Virus record (IMG/VR): IMGVR_UViG_3300031963_000003
Location: 1-64,000 of that record
Direction: 5' to 3' (one strand)
Origin: a virus
Length of the DNA stretch: 64,000 nucleotides
This document shows positions 48,868 to 57,673 of the stretch, in pieces. The position numbers and the translations under genes are program-made. Position 1 is the first letter of the stretch. Each line of letters opens with the position of its first letter. The notes under the pieces are model-generated. The model had not been told where the DNA came from. It ran no database searches and saw only the letters and a list, made by a program, of their open reading frames with translations.

Positions 48868-49365
48868 TTAGTAACTAATTAATTTTTTTATTTTATCTAT
48901 TTCTTCAAATAATTTCATTGATGTAAGTGGAGATACACTCGTCTTATGAGAATTACTCTTAATCAAATTTGTTGGAATTTTAAAACTAAATCTTTTTTTG
49001 TGTGATTTTAAATGACTGTTTTTTCTTTCCCCTGTCATTGACGTAATCTCATCGGCTCTTTTTTTGGAGTCTTTTCTATTACTTACTAAATCTCTTTCTC
49101 CTTGTAAAAATTGTTTAGCCCATTTTTCCATGAGGTCTCCGCCACATAAGTCGTACTTAGTTTTTTCTTGCATTTTATCCATATTTTGGATGTCATGGAT
49201 AATTCTTTTAAGTTGACCGTATTTTACTTTTTTATCAATTAAAAGTTTTTTAGCTCTTTCAATACCTCGCACATTTTCACCGTTTAAACCAACTACAGTG
49301 TGGTTTATCTTGTCTAAAATATCTTGCGGGATATCAAAAATTCTACCTTTTAATTCTTTATTCAT
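48868..49365 (-). CDS. hypothetical protein, basic and helical
   Basis: The protein has 165 aa, Lys-rich, starting MNKELKGRIFDIPQDILDKI. A conserved-looking LCGGDLMEKWAKQFL segment lies mid-protein. It overlaps the upstream gene by 8 nt. No function can be assigned. Confidence 0.65.
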   Translation of the reverse strand: MNKELKGRIFDIPQDILDKINHTVVGLNGENVRGIERAKKLLIDKKVKYGQLKRIIHDIQNMDKMQEKTKYDLCGGDLMEKWAKQFLQGERDLVSNRKDSKKRADEITSMTGERKNSHLKSHKKRFSFKIPTNLIKSNSHKTSVSPLTSMKLFEEIDKIKKLISY

Positions 49366-50119
49366 CGGAATCTTCTTCCTTTTTAAGGATATTAATTACA
49401 TCTTCAACAGATACGTTATTTTTTACTAAAGTATTTTTTAAAGACATAACCTGTCTTTTAATAATTGGACTTAATTCTGTTTCAATATCTTCTGTTTGGT
49501 CTTTTTTTACTAAATCACTACTGTTAGATTTTTTATTAAGAACACTTTCAACATAATCATTTACAAATTTTTTAGGATTTTCAATAAGTCTGACCTTGTC
49601 TCCTTTTAATTTTTCATCATAACCATAGGAAGATAATCTTTCTTTGCTCTCATCATCACTCATACCTAAATCGTCTTCAAAATATTCATAAGCACCTTCA
49701 ATGTCTTCGTCCTGACCTAAAGTTTTTTCATAACCTAAAGCTTTACTTAAATCAGACTCCGTCCAATATTTTATGGTTGTATTTGTCCCATGAGCAATAC
49801 CATGTGTACCCATTTGACCAAAACCTGTTTTGACAACTTTATCGGTTATTGCGTGAGAACCACCTTTACTTGCTTTAGAAATTGGAATTTTTCTTCTTGC
49901 TACGTTACCTTTTTCATCAACAATTTCATCTACCTCAGTTTCAACCTTTTCTGGAATTTTCTCAAAGTCGGTATCATCAGAATATTCTTTGGCCCACTTT
50001 GACCATTTTTTTCTTTCTTTCTTTGGGATTGACTTATCGTTTGCTTTCGCGTAGAAATATCTTTGTTGTTTTTTGGACGCAAATGTCTCTTCAATTATAT
50101 TTTTAACATATTTATCCAT
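49358..50119 (-). CDS. virion-operon protein, first gene of minus-strand late operon
   Basis: The protein has 253 aa. The N-terminus ASKKQQRYFYAKANDKSIPK then KKWSKWAKEYSDDT is a pattern I recall from structural proteins of large phages. The rest is acidic and helical, with an HAIT/HGIAHG stretch. A TATTTATA (50136-50143) precedes it, marking the start of the long leftward operon. Confidence 0.65.
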   Translation of the reverse strand: MDKYVKNIIEETFASKKQQRYFYAKANDKSIPKKERKKWSKWAKEYSDDTDFEKIPEKVETEVDEIVDEKGNVARRKIPISKASKGGSHAITDKVVKTGFGQMGTHGIAHGTNTTIKYWTESDLSKALGYEKTLGQDEDIEGAYEYFEDDLGMSDDESKERLSSYGYDEKLKGDKVRLIENPKKFVNDYVESVLNKKSNSSDLVKKDQTEDIETELSPIIKRQVMSLKNTLVKNNVSVEDVINILKKEEDSDE

Positions 50120-50135
50120 GCAATTATCTTTTTAA

Positions 50136-50143
50136 TATAAATA
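50136..50143 (-). promoter_or_regulatory. late-promoter-like TATTTATA
   Basis: An exact octamer upstream of ATG 50119, at the head of the leftward late operon and facing the rightward copy at 50161. Confidence 0.55.
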
Positions 50144-50160
50144 TCAAAAGAAAGGAAAGA

Positions 50161-50168
50161 TATTTATA
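50161..50168 (+). promoter_or_regulatory. late-promoter-like TATTTATA
   Basis: An exact octamer, 7 nt upstream of ATG 50176. Confidence 0.55.
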
Positions 50169-50175
50169 GAATATC

Positions 50176-51519
50176 ATGAATAGTCAAAACATACTTAAAT
50201 TTTGGGGGAGTAAATTAGATTTACAACTCGATTCTTCGGAATATTACGATTACGAAATCTCTAAAACTGAATTAGATTACGATGATTTGGTTTTAGATTT
50301 AGATAACACTATCGTGTATACCGGATTGACTATTAATACAACGGGTTTATCGGGAACCGATTGTACAAGAGATACAATATCTTTGGTTGAATATAACAAT
50401 ACAGTCAATGATGCTTCCTATGTGTATTTGGGACTCTCTTGGACTTTACAATATTCTGCATTTACGGCTACATTAGGTAATTCCGATACTATATTACAAA
50501 ACGACGTTTATTCTTATACACTGAATAATAACACTCATTATTTAATAAATAGTGGTTATAACAACGCTTTATCAAATCCATTTTCTTTACAAACATCGGG
50601 ATTAGGTTCTTCGTCATATGCGTGTACTGAACAATTAGGAGGAGATGATTGTTGTCCTCAGGATTTAATATCTGAAGCAAAACCTTGGGCTTATCAAATA
50701 AATCATGGTGCGGGGGTTGATAATTGTTCCTACAAAGTCAAAAGAAGAACAGAAAAAGGATGGACAATTGATTTGGTTTTAAATAGAAATAATTCAGGTT
50801 GGTCGAGCGGAAGAACCATTTATTATTTAGGTGTGAGAGGTGAATCTGATTTAAGAAACTACGCAGATAATAACCTATCTTTTTCTTTTACAAATGACGG
50901 TAGAATTCAATGGAGAGCAATAAGATATTCGGGTATTTGTACAACAAACAGTGGATACAGTGAAACTTTTTATACATCTTCAGGTCAAACACCTGTTTTA
51001 TGTACAAGTGGAACATCTAAAGATTTTAATATCACAATAACTTTTGAAAGAGATAAATATTTTAATGATTGTGAATTAGAAAATGATGGTGGTTGGAATG
51101 ATTTGATTACAGGTCGAACATTGACCACCCCGATTAGTAGTTGGTTAACGGGAGCGACTCCAACATATGAAGACATTGAAATTTTAAATAAAAAATGGGC
51201 ACTAGAAAGAAATAGAAGAATTGGTACATTAAAAATTTATTTAAATGGAAGAACCATATATAAATTAAAAGGATGGGAAGAAGTTATCCCTTCAACAAGG
51301 GGTAATCAAATAATGATTCAATCGTGGGCTGGTGGTACACAATATTCTGGTGGCATACATAATATGGGTATTTCTTGTTTTAATTTTAAAAGAGTACAAT
51401 ATTATGAAGAACCATTAAATTTTGTAAGAGTAAGACATCATTATCTTGTTGATACTAAACCCAACTATGACATAACGGAATGTGTTGAAAATTGTGTGGA
51501 TAGTATGATTGGCCTTTAA
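50176..51519 (+). CDS. tail/baseplate structural protein, Cys-rich
   Basis: The protein has 447 aa, beta-rich, with no signal peptide. A concanavalin-like layout is suggested by a NFVR segment and alternating strands, but nothing is decisive. It has at least ten Cys, including CCPQ and TECVENCVD near the end, unusual for a cytoplasm-assembled phage protein. It starts the rightward fibre region. Confidence 0.65.
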   Translation: MNSQNILKFWGSKLDLQLDSSEYYDYEISKTELDYDDLVLDLDNTIVYTGLTINTTGLSGTDCTRDTISLVEYNNTVNDASYVYLGLSWTLQYSAFTATLGNSDTILQNDVYSYTLNNNTHYLINSGYNNALSNPFSLQTSGLGSSSYACTEQLGGDDCCPQDLISEAKPWAYQINHGAGVDNCSYKVKRRTEKGWTIDLVLNRNNSGWSSGRTIYYLGVRGESDLRNYADNNLSFSFTNDGRIQWRAIRYSGICTTNSGYSETFYTSSGQTPVLCTSGTSKDFNITITFERDKYFNDCELENDGGWNDLITGRTLTTPISSWLTGATPTYEDIEILNKKWALERNRRIGTLKIYLNGRTIYKLKGWEEVIPSTRGNQIMIQSWAGGTQYSGGIHNMGISCFNFKRVQYYEEPLNFVRVRHHYLVDTKPNYDITECVENCVDSMIGL

Positions 51520-51551
51520 AAAAATGATACAAATTGATATAATTTAAATAA

Positions 51552-52478
51552 ATGGATACTTTAAAAATAGTTTCGACAAATTATACAGGTCAAAGTGCGG
51601 TTATTACTTATTATCCAGATACTGGTGGTACTATTAATCTTGGCACCCAAGTATTACCCTATGATTATGTTGCGTCTTATTTTTATGGAACATATTCTTT
51701 ATTTTTTCCCGCGTTTGGTAGTACTTGTACACTGTACGTAGAAGATTTATCAGGTAATTTTTTACTACAAGAAAACGGTGATTATATTTTCCAAGAAAAC
51801 TATTATAAAATAAAAATAGAAACAGGTCCATCTCCGACCCCAACAGTGACACCTTCAACAAGTGTAACACCATCGATAACACCATCTGTTACACCGTCTA
51901 TAACCCCAAGTGTAACACCATCTGTTACACCGTCTGTTACACCAAGTAGAACACCTTCAACAAGTGTAACACCATCAATAACACCAAGTAGAACACCGTC
52001 GGTTACCCCAACACCAACACCAACACCATCAAGACCCGCATACACATATTATAGGTGGCAGATTACTGAAAGTAAAACATCACCACCTAATGCGAATTGC
52101 ATACAAGCATCCGAATTCGTTTTTCAAATAGGTGGTGTAGACCAAAGTATGGCTGGTGTTACGGTAACTAACCCAAGTGGTAATAACCCTGTTGGTGAGG
52201 AACCTCCAAAGTTAGCGGATGGTAATTTAACAACTAAAGCTTTGGATTTGAATTTTGTAACAAATGGAAATGTAAGTAATTTTATTTTTCAATTTAGTAG
52301 TGCAAAGGCGTTTACGGGTTATAGATGGGGTACCGCAAATGATGAAGAAAGTAGAGACCCTAAATCATGGACGATTGCCGGTAGTAATAATGGAACAACT
52401 TGGACAACGTTACATACGGTATCAGGATTTAACTCTACCACCACAAGAAATACGTATCAAACACCTCAAACGTATTAA
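51552..52478 (+). CDS. tail fibre: TPS-repeat stalk plus discoidin-like tip
   Basis: The protein has 308 aa. The N-terminal 90 aa are beta-rich. Residues about 93-161 are tandem TPS(V/I/R)TPS-type repeats forming an extended stalk. The C-terminal 145 aa resemble an F5/8-discoidin carbohydrate-binding domain ([45 protein letters not shown]). It is a likely receptor-binding fibre. The same kind of stalk occurs in the protein at 61128. Confidence 0.7.
   Translation: MDTLKIVSTNYTGQSAVITYYPDTGGTINLGTQVLPYDYVASYFYGTYSLFFPAFGSTCTLYVEDLSGNFLLQENGDYIFQENYYKIKIETGPSPTPTVTPSTSVTPSITPSVTPSITPSVTPSVTPSVTPSRTPSTSVTPSITPSRTPSVTPTPTPTPSRPAYTYYRWQITESKTSPPNANCIQASEFVFQIGGVDQSMAGVTVTNPSGNNPVGEEPPKLADGNLTTKALDLNFVTNGNVSNFIFQFSSAKAFTGYRWGTANDEESRDPKSWTIAGSNNGTTWTTLHTVSGFNSTTTRNTYQTPQTY
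51829..52035 (+). repeat. 12-bp tandem repeats encoding TPS(V/I/R)TP stalk
   Basis: Imperfect 12-bp units of the ACACCATCTGTT/ATAACACCGTCT type run through the gene. They are likely prone to copy-number change. Confidence 0.75.
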
Positions 52479-52492
52479 AATATAAAAATAGA

Positions 52493-52500
52493 TATTTATA
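52493..52500 (+). promoter_or_regulatory. late-promoter-like TATTTATA
   Basis: An exact octamer, 7 nt upstream of ATG 52508. Confidence 0.55.
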
Positions 52501-52507
52501 AAATAAG

Positions 52508-53140
52508 ATGAATTTACCAATATCCCAATTACCCGAACTTACAGGTTTAACCGCAAATGCGGAGTTTGCTGTTTCTCAAGGTGGAACCACATATAGAGTT
52601 AAAAATAGTGTTTTAGCTCCATTTCCAACGGTTTATGGTTTGTTTTCTCAAACAGGAAATAGTGTAACTATAAGTGGTACAACATCAGAATTAAGTGTTA
52701 TTGACGGTGGGGTTGGAACCTTAAGTGTTCCCGCTAATGGATTTAGGGTTGGTGATAGCTTTAGAGCGGATTTTGGTGGTCTTTTATCCGCAAAAAATGG
52801 TGATGATATAAGAATAAAAGTTAAAACTGGTTCGGTAATTTTAGCAGATTCTGGACTTCAAAATATGACAACATCAGTTGATGACGTTTGGCAACTTTCT
52901 ATAAATTTCACAATTAGGTCTCTCGGTGTTGCGGGTGTTGCCAGTATAGTTGCTCTTGGTGTATTTCATACAACAAAACAATCTAATGGTTCACAAGGTG
53001 GGTTTGCGTTCAATACGGTTAATAGTACTACGTTTGATACCACCGTTTCAAATACAATTGAAGTAACAGCTCAGTTTAGTTCAAGTGACCCCGCAAATAA
53101 AATATATAGTGACATTTTTGTATTAAATAAAATATATTAA
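52508..53140 (+). CDS. tail fibre/head decoration-like protein
   Basis: The protein has 210 aa. The N-terminus (MNLPISQLPELTGLTANAEF) is the short adaptor common to Bacteroidetes phage tail proteins. The body is Gly-rich beta sandwich-like. It is likely a virion surface or fibre protein. It is followed closely by the next tail gene. Confidence 0.6.
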   Translation: MNLPISQLPELTGLTANAEFAVSQGGTTYRVKNSVLAPFPTVYGLFSQTGNSVTISGTTSELSVIDGGVGTLSVPANGFRVGDSFRADFGGLLSAKNGDDIRIKVKTGSVILADSGLQNMTTSVDDVWQLSINFTIRSLGVAGVASIVALGVFHTTKQSNGSQGGFAFNTVNSTTFDTTVSNTIEVTAQFSSSDPANKIYSDIFVLNKIY

Positions 53141-53145
53141 ATAAG

Positions 53146-53514
53146 ATGGAATTTTTTATAAGACAAGGTGCTTCACAACCGATATTAAAAATGAGACTTA
53201 TTGATGATGGAAAAAATGATAAATCCGGATTCAACGATATGTTGGAAAGTTGTGATATTACTTTTGATATGTTTGATGTTGAGACAGGTGAACCTGAAAT
53301 CCTAAACTCAACTTGTTTAATCACCACAAGAGACAAAAAGTACAATCAAACCACAGACGAATATTATATTACCCACCAATTCACAGAATCACAAACCGCA
53401 AGAATTGGTAAGTATGAAGGTAAAGTTACAGTTCAATTTTTAGATACCAACTTAAATCCAACCACAAAACTGATTCTTCCTGTAAAGGAAAAATTATTTA
53501 TCACCATATTTTGA
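53146..53514 (+). CDS. small tail/virion protein
   Basis: The protein has 122 aa, starting MEFFIRQGASQPILKMRLID. The pattern of strands with YNQTTDEYYITHQFT and YEGKVTVQFLD suggests a small beta-sandwich virion protein. It lies between a fibre gene and the DNA polymerase. Its stop overlaps the TTG of the polymerase promoter. Confidence 0.6.
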   Translation: MEFFIRQGASQPILKMRLIDDGKNDKSGFNDMLESCDITFDMFDVETGEPEILNSTCLITTRDKKYNQTTDEYYITHQFTESQTARIGKYEGKVTVQFLDTNLNPTTKLILPVKEKLFITIF

Positions 53515-53540
53515 TATGTGATGATTATTTCGTATAATTG
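53511..53540 (+). promoter_or_regulatory. host-type promoter TTG-N19-TATAATTG
   Basis: One mismatch from TTG/TAnnTTTG with a 19-nt spacer, upstream of the DNA polymerase leader. Confidence 0.5.
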
Positions 53541-53554
53541 TTAGCAAGACAAAC

Positions 53555-53571
53555 TACAACACGGTGTTGTA
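53555..53571 (+). promoter_or_regulatory. 17-nt palindrome in DNA polymerase leader
   Basis: TACAACAC-G-GTGTTGTA is a perfect 8-bp inverted repeat lying between the promoter and ATG 53602. As RNA it could fold with a 5-nt loop. T4 DNA polymerase represses its own mRNA through a leader hairpin, so an operator is a possibility. Confidence 0.4.
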
Positions 53572-53601
53572 AGCAAATGTGTCAAAACAAAAATATACGA
53601 T

Positions 53602-56499
53602 ATGTCAGAAGTTATTTCTCAAGAGGTAATCGAAAGTTTTTTAAATGGTTGGGACCCTGAAGAATACATTGTAGGGGTTGAATACGATTACCAAACCAAC
53701 AAAATTTACAAAATTATTCAAGACCCTGTAAGGGGTAAGGTAGTAAAACCCGACACTTTAACTCCATTTCTATGGGTTGGTGATTTAAGTTCTTGTAATT
53801 TCTATCAAGGAAGTAAATCCATACAAAAGAAAAAAATGGGGGAATACGGTATTATTATTGATAAACTTGAGACCCAAGGTAATGATAGACTTGAAAATGG
53901 ACAAAATTTTTTAGTAAAAAGTCTAAAGGGTTATCGTGAATTAATTAGTTTTTTCAAACAAGGCGGTATTGACCCGTGGGGTGATAATTTTAAACACTTA
54001 TTTACTATTTTATCACCTGTAGAACAATATCTTATTCAAAAGAAAAAAAGATTATTTAAAGGTATTGATGATTATTCAGGTGTTCATCGATTTGTATTCG
54101 ATATCGAGACCACGGGCCTTGAACCTGAGACTAATGAGATAATTCTTATTGGAGTAAAGGACAACCGTGGTTTACAAAAAACCATACCCGCTTTTGGTCC
54201 TGATGGTGAGAAAAAATGTATCGAAGAATTTTTTGAAATAATAAAAGAATTAAAACCAACAATTATTGGTGGGTATAATTCAGCGTCATTTGACTTTCCA
54301 TTCATATTAAAAAGAGCCGAAATTTTAGGTGTTGATATTGTTGAGTGTACATCAATACTCACATCGGATGGGATTAAACAAAAAGAAGGTGTATTAAAGT
54401 TAGCAAATGAAATTGAACCTTACACTCAACATATCATTTGGGGTCATAATATTGTTGATATCGCTCACGCAGTAAGAAGGGCACAAGCAATTAATTCGGA
54501 AATTAAATCTTGGGGATTGAAATACATTACCCAATATTTGGAAAAAGAAAAACCAAATCGGGTATATGTCGATGGTGCTTTTATTTCAAAAATATATTTG
54601 GAAAATGATAGTTATTACGTTAACCCTAAAACAGGTAAATACAAAAAGATTGGTGAACCCGGTACTGAAAATTTATTAGACAAATACCCTAATAAATACG
54701 AAATATGGCCAGGTCAAAGAATTGTAGAACAGTATCTTGATGATGACTTGTACGAAACAATGATTGTGGATGATTCGTTCTCTCAATCTACGTTCTTACT
54801 TTCTAAATTGGTACCAACAACTTATGAAAGAATTGCAACGATGGGAACTGCAACACTTTGGAAAATTATCATGTTAGCTTGGTCATATGAAAACGGTTTG
54901 GCAATACCCACCAAAGATGAAAAAAGAGCAATTACAGGAGGTCTTTCAAGATTATTAAATGTCGGATACTCCAAGAATATTGTAAAATTTGACTACGCAT
55001 CTCTTTACCCATCAATCCAATTGGTTTATGATGTATTTCCTGAATGTGATGTTATGGGTGTTCAGAAGTCTATGTTAAAGTACTTTAGAAACATTCGTAT
55101 CAAATATAAAAGACTTGCTGGTGAACTTAAAGATAGTGACCCCGTACAAGCAGAAATGTACGACCGTAAACAATTACCAATCAAGATTTTTATCAACGCT
55201 TATTTTGGTTCCTTGTCCGCACCACAGGTATTTCCATGGGGTGATATGAACATGGGTGAAACCATCACATGTACTGGTCGTCAGTGTCTTCGTATGATGA
55301 TTATGTTCTTTGAGAAAAAAGGATATAAACCTCTTGTAATGGATACGGACGGTGTTAACTTTTCTACTCCCGATGATATTGATACCCACATATACATTGG
55401 TAAAGGTTTGAATGAATTAGTAGAAGAAGGGAAAGAATACGTTGGTATCGAAGCAGATACCGCGGAATTCAATGACACTTTTATGAGAAATGAAATGGGT
55501 CTTGATATTGATTACACCGCACCTGCGTGTATCAACGTTTCAAGAAAAAATTACATCATTAAACTTCTTAAAAAAGGTAAAGAAAAAATCAAACTTACGG
55601 GGAATACTATTAAATCAAAAAAACTTCAACAATATGTTGTAGAATTTTTAGATGAAGGATTAAAACACCTATTAAATGGCGATGGATTATCTTTTGTTGA
55701 GCTTTATTACAGATATGTCCAACAAATTTATGATAAGAAAATCCCATTGTCTAAAATGGCTAATAAGTCTCGTGTAAAACAATCGGTCGAGGATTACAAA
55801 AAACATATTAAAAAAACCACGAAAGCTGGTTCTTTGATGTCTCGACAAGCACATATGGAGTTGGTTATTCAGAATAACTATCCCGCCAGTCTTGGTGAGA
55901 CCATTTACTATATTAATAATGGTGAAAAAAAATCAGACGGTGATGTTCAGAAAATAACAAAACCAACCAAAAAACAACAAGAGGAGTTTACTAAATTACA
56001 CGGTAAACCAATGCCAGATAATTACATACAGATTAATTGTTACATGATTTCTGAAAAGGAGTTAACAAACAATCCCGACATGACTGGTGATTATAACGTG
56101 GCGAGATACTTGACTAATTTTAATAAGAGAATAGAACCATTGTTAGTTGTTTTCAACCCTGAAATACGTCACGATATTTTGGTTGAAAAACCCGAAGACA
56201 GACAATATTTTACAAGAGCTCAATGTGAATTAGTAAGTGGGTTTCCTCTTAAGGAAGATGGTCAAGATAAGTACGATGAGGTAATGACACTATCTGATAG
56301 TGAAGTACTATTTTGGAATAGAGTAAAAAGAGACCCTTTCTTTATGTATGTGGAGGACAGTTTGAAGTTAGCAGACCCTTATTGGGTGGATTTGAATAGA
56401 AAAGTGGTATCTCTACAAGCTGAAAGTATCAAGAGTAATGAGGATGAGATTATTCAGACCAACGGTAATGATTACGCTTATCACGCAACCAATATCTAA
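53602..56499 (+). CDS. DNA polymerase, family B (T4 gp43-like)
   Basis: The protein has 965 aa. The 3'-5' exonuclease has FDIETTGLEPE (about 167-177) and GGYNSASFDFPFIL. Polymerase motif A is FDYASLYPSIQLVYD (about 460-475), motif B is KQLPIKIFINAYFGSLSA and motif C is LVMDTDGVNF (about 580). Motif C has Gly where Ser is usual. Length and layout match phage replicative polymerases. It replicates the phage genome, and its leader has a host-type promoter and a palindrome. Confidence 0.95.
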   Translation: MSEVISQEVIESFLNGWDPEEYIVGVEYDYQTNKIYKIIQDPVRGKVVKPDTLTPFLWVGDLSSCNFYQGSKSIQKKKMGEYGIIIDKLETQGNDRLENGQNFLVKSLKGYRELISFFKQGGIDPWGDNFKHLFTILSPVEQYLIQKKKRLFKGIDDYSGVHRFVFDIETTGLEPETNEIILIGVKDNRGLQKTIPAFGPDGEKKCIEEFFEIIKELKPTIIGGYNSASFDFPFILKRAEILGVDIVECTSILTSDGIKQKEGVLKLANEIEPYTQHIIWGHNIVDIAHAVRRAQAINSEIKSWGLKYITQYLEKEKPNRVYVDGAFISKIYLENDSYYVNPKTGKYKKIGEPGTENLLDKYPNKYEIWPGQRIVEQYLDDDLYETMIVDDSFSQSTFLLSKLVPTTYERIATMGTATLWKIIMLAWSYENGLAIPTKDEKRAITGGLSRLLNVGYSKNIVKFDYASLYPSIQLVYDVFPECDVMGVQKSMLKYFRNIRIKYKRLAGELKDSDPVQAEMYDRKQLPIKIFINAYFGSLSAPQVFPWGDMNMGETITCTGRQCLRMMIMFFEKKGYKPLVMDTDGVNFSTPDDIDTHIYIGKGLNELVEEGKEYVGIEADTAEFNDTFMRNEMGLDIDYTAPACINVSRKNYIIKLLKKGKEKIKLTGNTIKSKKLQQYVVEFLDEGLKHLLNGDGLSFVELYYRYVQQIYDKKIPLSKMANKSRVKQSVEDYKKHIKKTTKAGSLMSRQAHMELVIQNNYPASLGETIYYINNGEKKSDGDVQKITKPTKKQQEEFTKLHGKPMPDNYIQINCYMISEKELTNNPDMTGDYNVARYLTNFNKRIEPLLVVFNPEIRHDILVEKPEDRQYFTRAQCELVSGFPLKEDGQDKYDEVMTLSDSEVLFWNRVKRDPFFMYVEDSLKLADPYWVDLNRKVVSLQAESIKSNEDEIIQTNGNDYAYHATNI

Positions 56500-57618
56500 T
56501 TAGATTACGTTAAATGGTGATTGGAAAGGTCTGTACTTAAGTGCTTTGTTTAGGTTTTCCGCTTCCGCTCCTTTTCTTTCCATTAACTTATCGGGTCTTA
56601 ATCTTTCTAAACGATTCATTAATTCCTCAATAAGTTTTAATTTTTCATCTTTACCTTCTTGTAACAATGTTGAATAATCTAACTTAACAGAACTATCAGG
56701 TACTTGTAAATCACCTGAGAATTTACCCCATATTCTACCTAAACCTTCTTTTGAATATGCGATAAGATATTTCCTAACCCAGTTTTGTGCTGGTTTATTT
56801 AACATGTCCCAAGTAAGTTCTTCGGTTTCAACATCAGAAGGTAATTTTACAATACCACTATTTTTGTCTAAACAAGTATCGGGGTCTGTGGTATCATAAT
56901 ACCAATACCACACTTTTTGTCTATTGTTTTGAATCGAACCAAAATCAAATCTACCACCTGGTACATTGTATAGGTGAACTATTTTTGTTCCGTTTGGTCC
57001 TGCCGTAATTCTATATGTTAAGTCACCACCAATTAATCGGTTTTTAATATTTCTATCGCCCATTCTTAATAATAAATCATAAGCTGGTAATAAGAAATAA
57101 GAACCCGAAGCTCCTTGTTGTGCAAATCCACCGACACCACCAAAAGCAACACCCCCAAGACCACCAAAACCGCCTAAAAATGGGTCAACAATTGAGTCTG
57201 TTAATTCCGCTCTTGAGAACCACAATAATTCATTAATCTCTCTACCAGCAGGAATCACATAAGTTTGTGTGTTCGCAGATAATGAAATATAATCTTTTTT
57301 TAATTCACTATTACCACCCGTCTGTAGACCTACAATCTTAGAGTAAGAATGGGTGTATTGTGTCTCGTAATCTAAACTCCTTGTGGTAAACGCTCTTGTT
57401 AATGATTGTGTATCCACATTAAGACCAGCGAGTGCTGACCACTGTGATTCAATCAACCAATCACTTACATATTGTTCATATTCAGATACTGACAACTCTA
57501 AAAAGGTGTCCATTTGTTCTTCTGTGAGTTCAACTCCCCTAACGGGTAAACCCAATAAATGAAACACTTGGGTGTACAATTTTTGTTTTTCAGTATTTGA
57601 AATGACAGTTGTTGACAT
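56500..57618 (-). CDS. virion protein, neck-like by pattern
   Basis: The protein has 372 aa from ATG 57618 (MSTTVISNTEKQKLYTQVF). The longer frame would cross the divergent promoter region, so it is rejected. The N-terminus (LLGLPVRGVELTEEQMDTFL) is a pattern I associate with phage neck or tail-completion proteins. A Gly-rich loop (FLGGFGGLGGVAFGG) lies mid-protein. The stop abuts the polymerase stop. The assignment is tentative. Confidence 0.6.
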   Translation of the reverse strand: MSTTVISNTEKQKLYTQVFHLLGLPVRGVELTEEQMDTFLELSVSEYEQYVSDWLIESQWSALAGLNVDTQSLTRAFTTRSLDYETQYTHSYSKIVGLQTGGNSELKKDYISLSANTQTYVIPAGREINELLWFSRAELTDSIVDPFLGGFGGLGGVAFGGVGGFAQQGASGSYFLLPAYDLLLRMGDRNIKNRLIGGDLTYRITAGPNGTKIVHLYNVPGGRFDFGSIQNNRQKVWYWYYDTTDPDTCLDKNSGIVKLPSDVETEELTWDMLNKPAQNWVRKYLIAYSKEGLGRIWGKFSGDLQVPDSSVKLDYSTLLQEGKDEKLKLIEELMNRLERLRPDKLMERKGAEAENLNKALKYRPFQSPFNVI

Positions 57619-57623
57619 TAACT

Positions 57624-57653
57624 TTGATTTATCAATAAATATCTGTATATTTG
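57624..57653 (+). promoter_or_regulatory. host-type promoter TTG-N19-TATATTTG
   Basis: An exact match to the Bacteroidetes consensus. The -7 box ends 20 nt before ATG 57674, giving a short leader. Confidence 0.7.
57634..57641 (-). promoter_or_regulatory. late-promoter-like TATTTATT
   Basis: A one-base variant of the octamer on the minus strand, 15 nt upstream of ATG 57618. Confidence 0.4.
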
Positions 57654-57673
57654 TTTTAATATTCCAAATATTA

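Noticed and set aside
51829-52035. CRISPR-like regularly spaced repeats
   Set aside because: The repeats are 12-bp codon-level units without distinct spacers, in frame within a fibre gene.
51803-52045. Val/Gly/Asp repeat frame on the minus strand opposite the TPS stalk
   Set aside because: Antisense of the TPS repeats; no start context and no conservation to expect.
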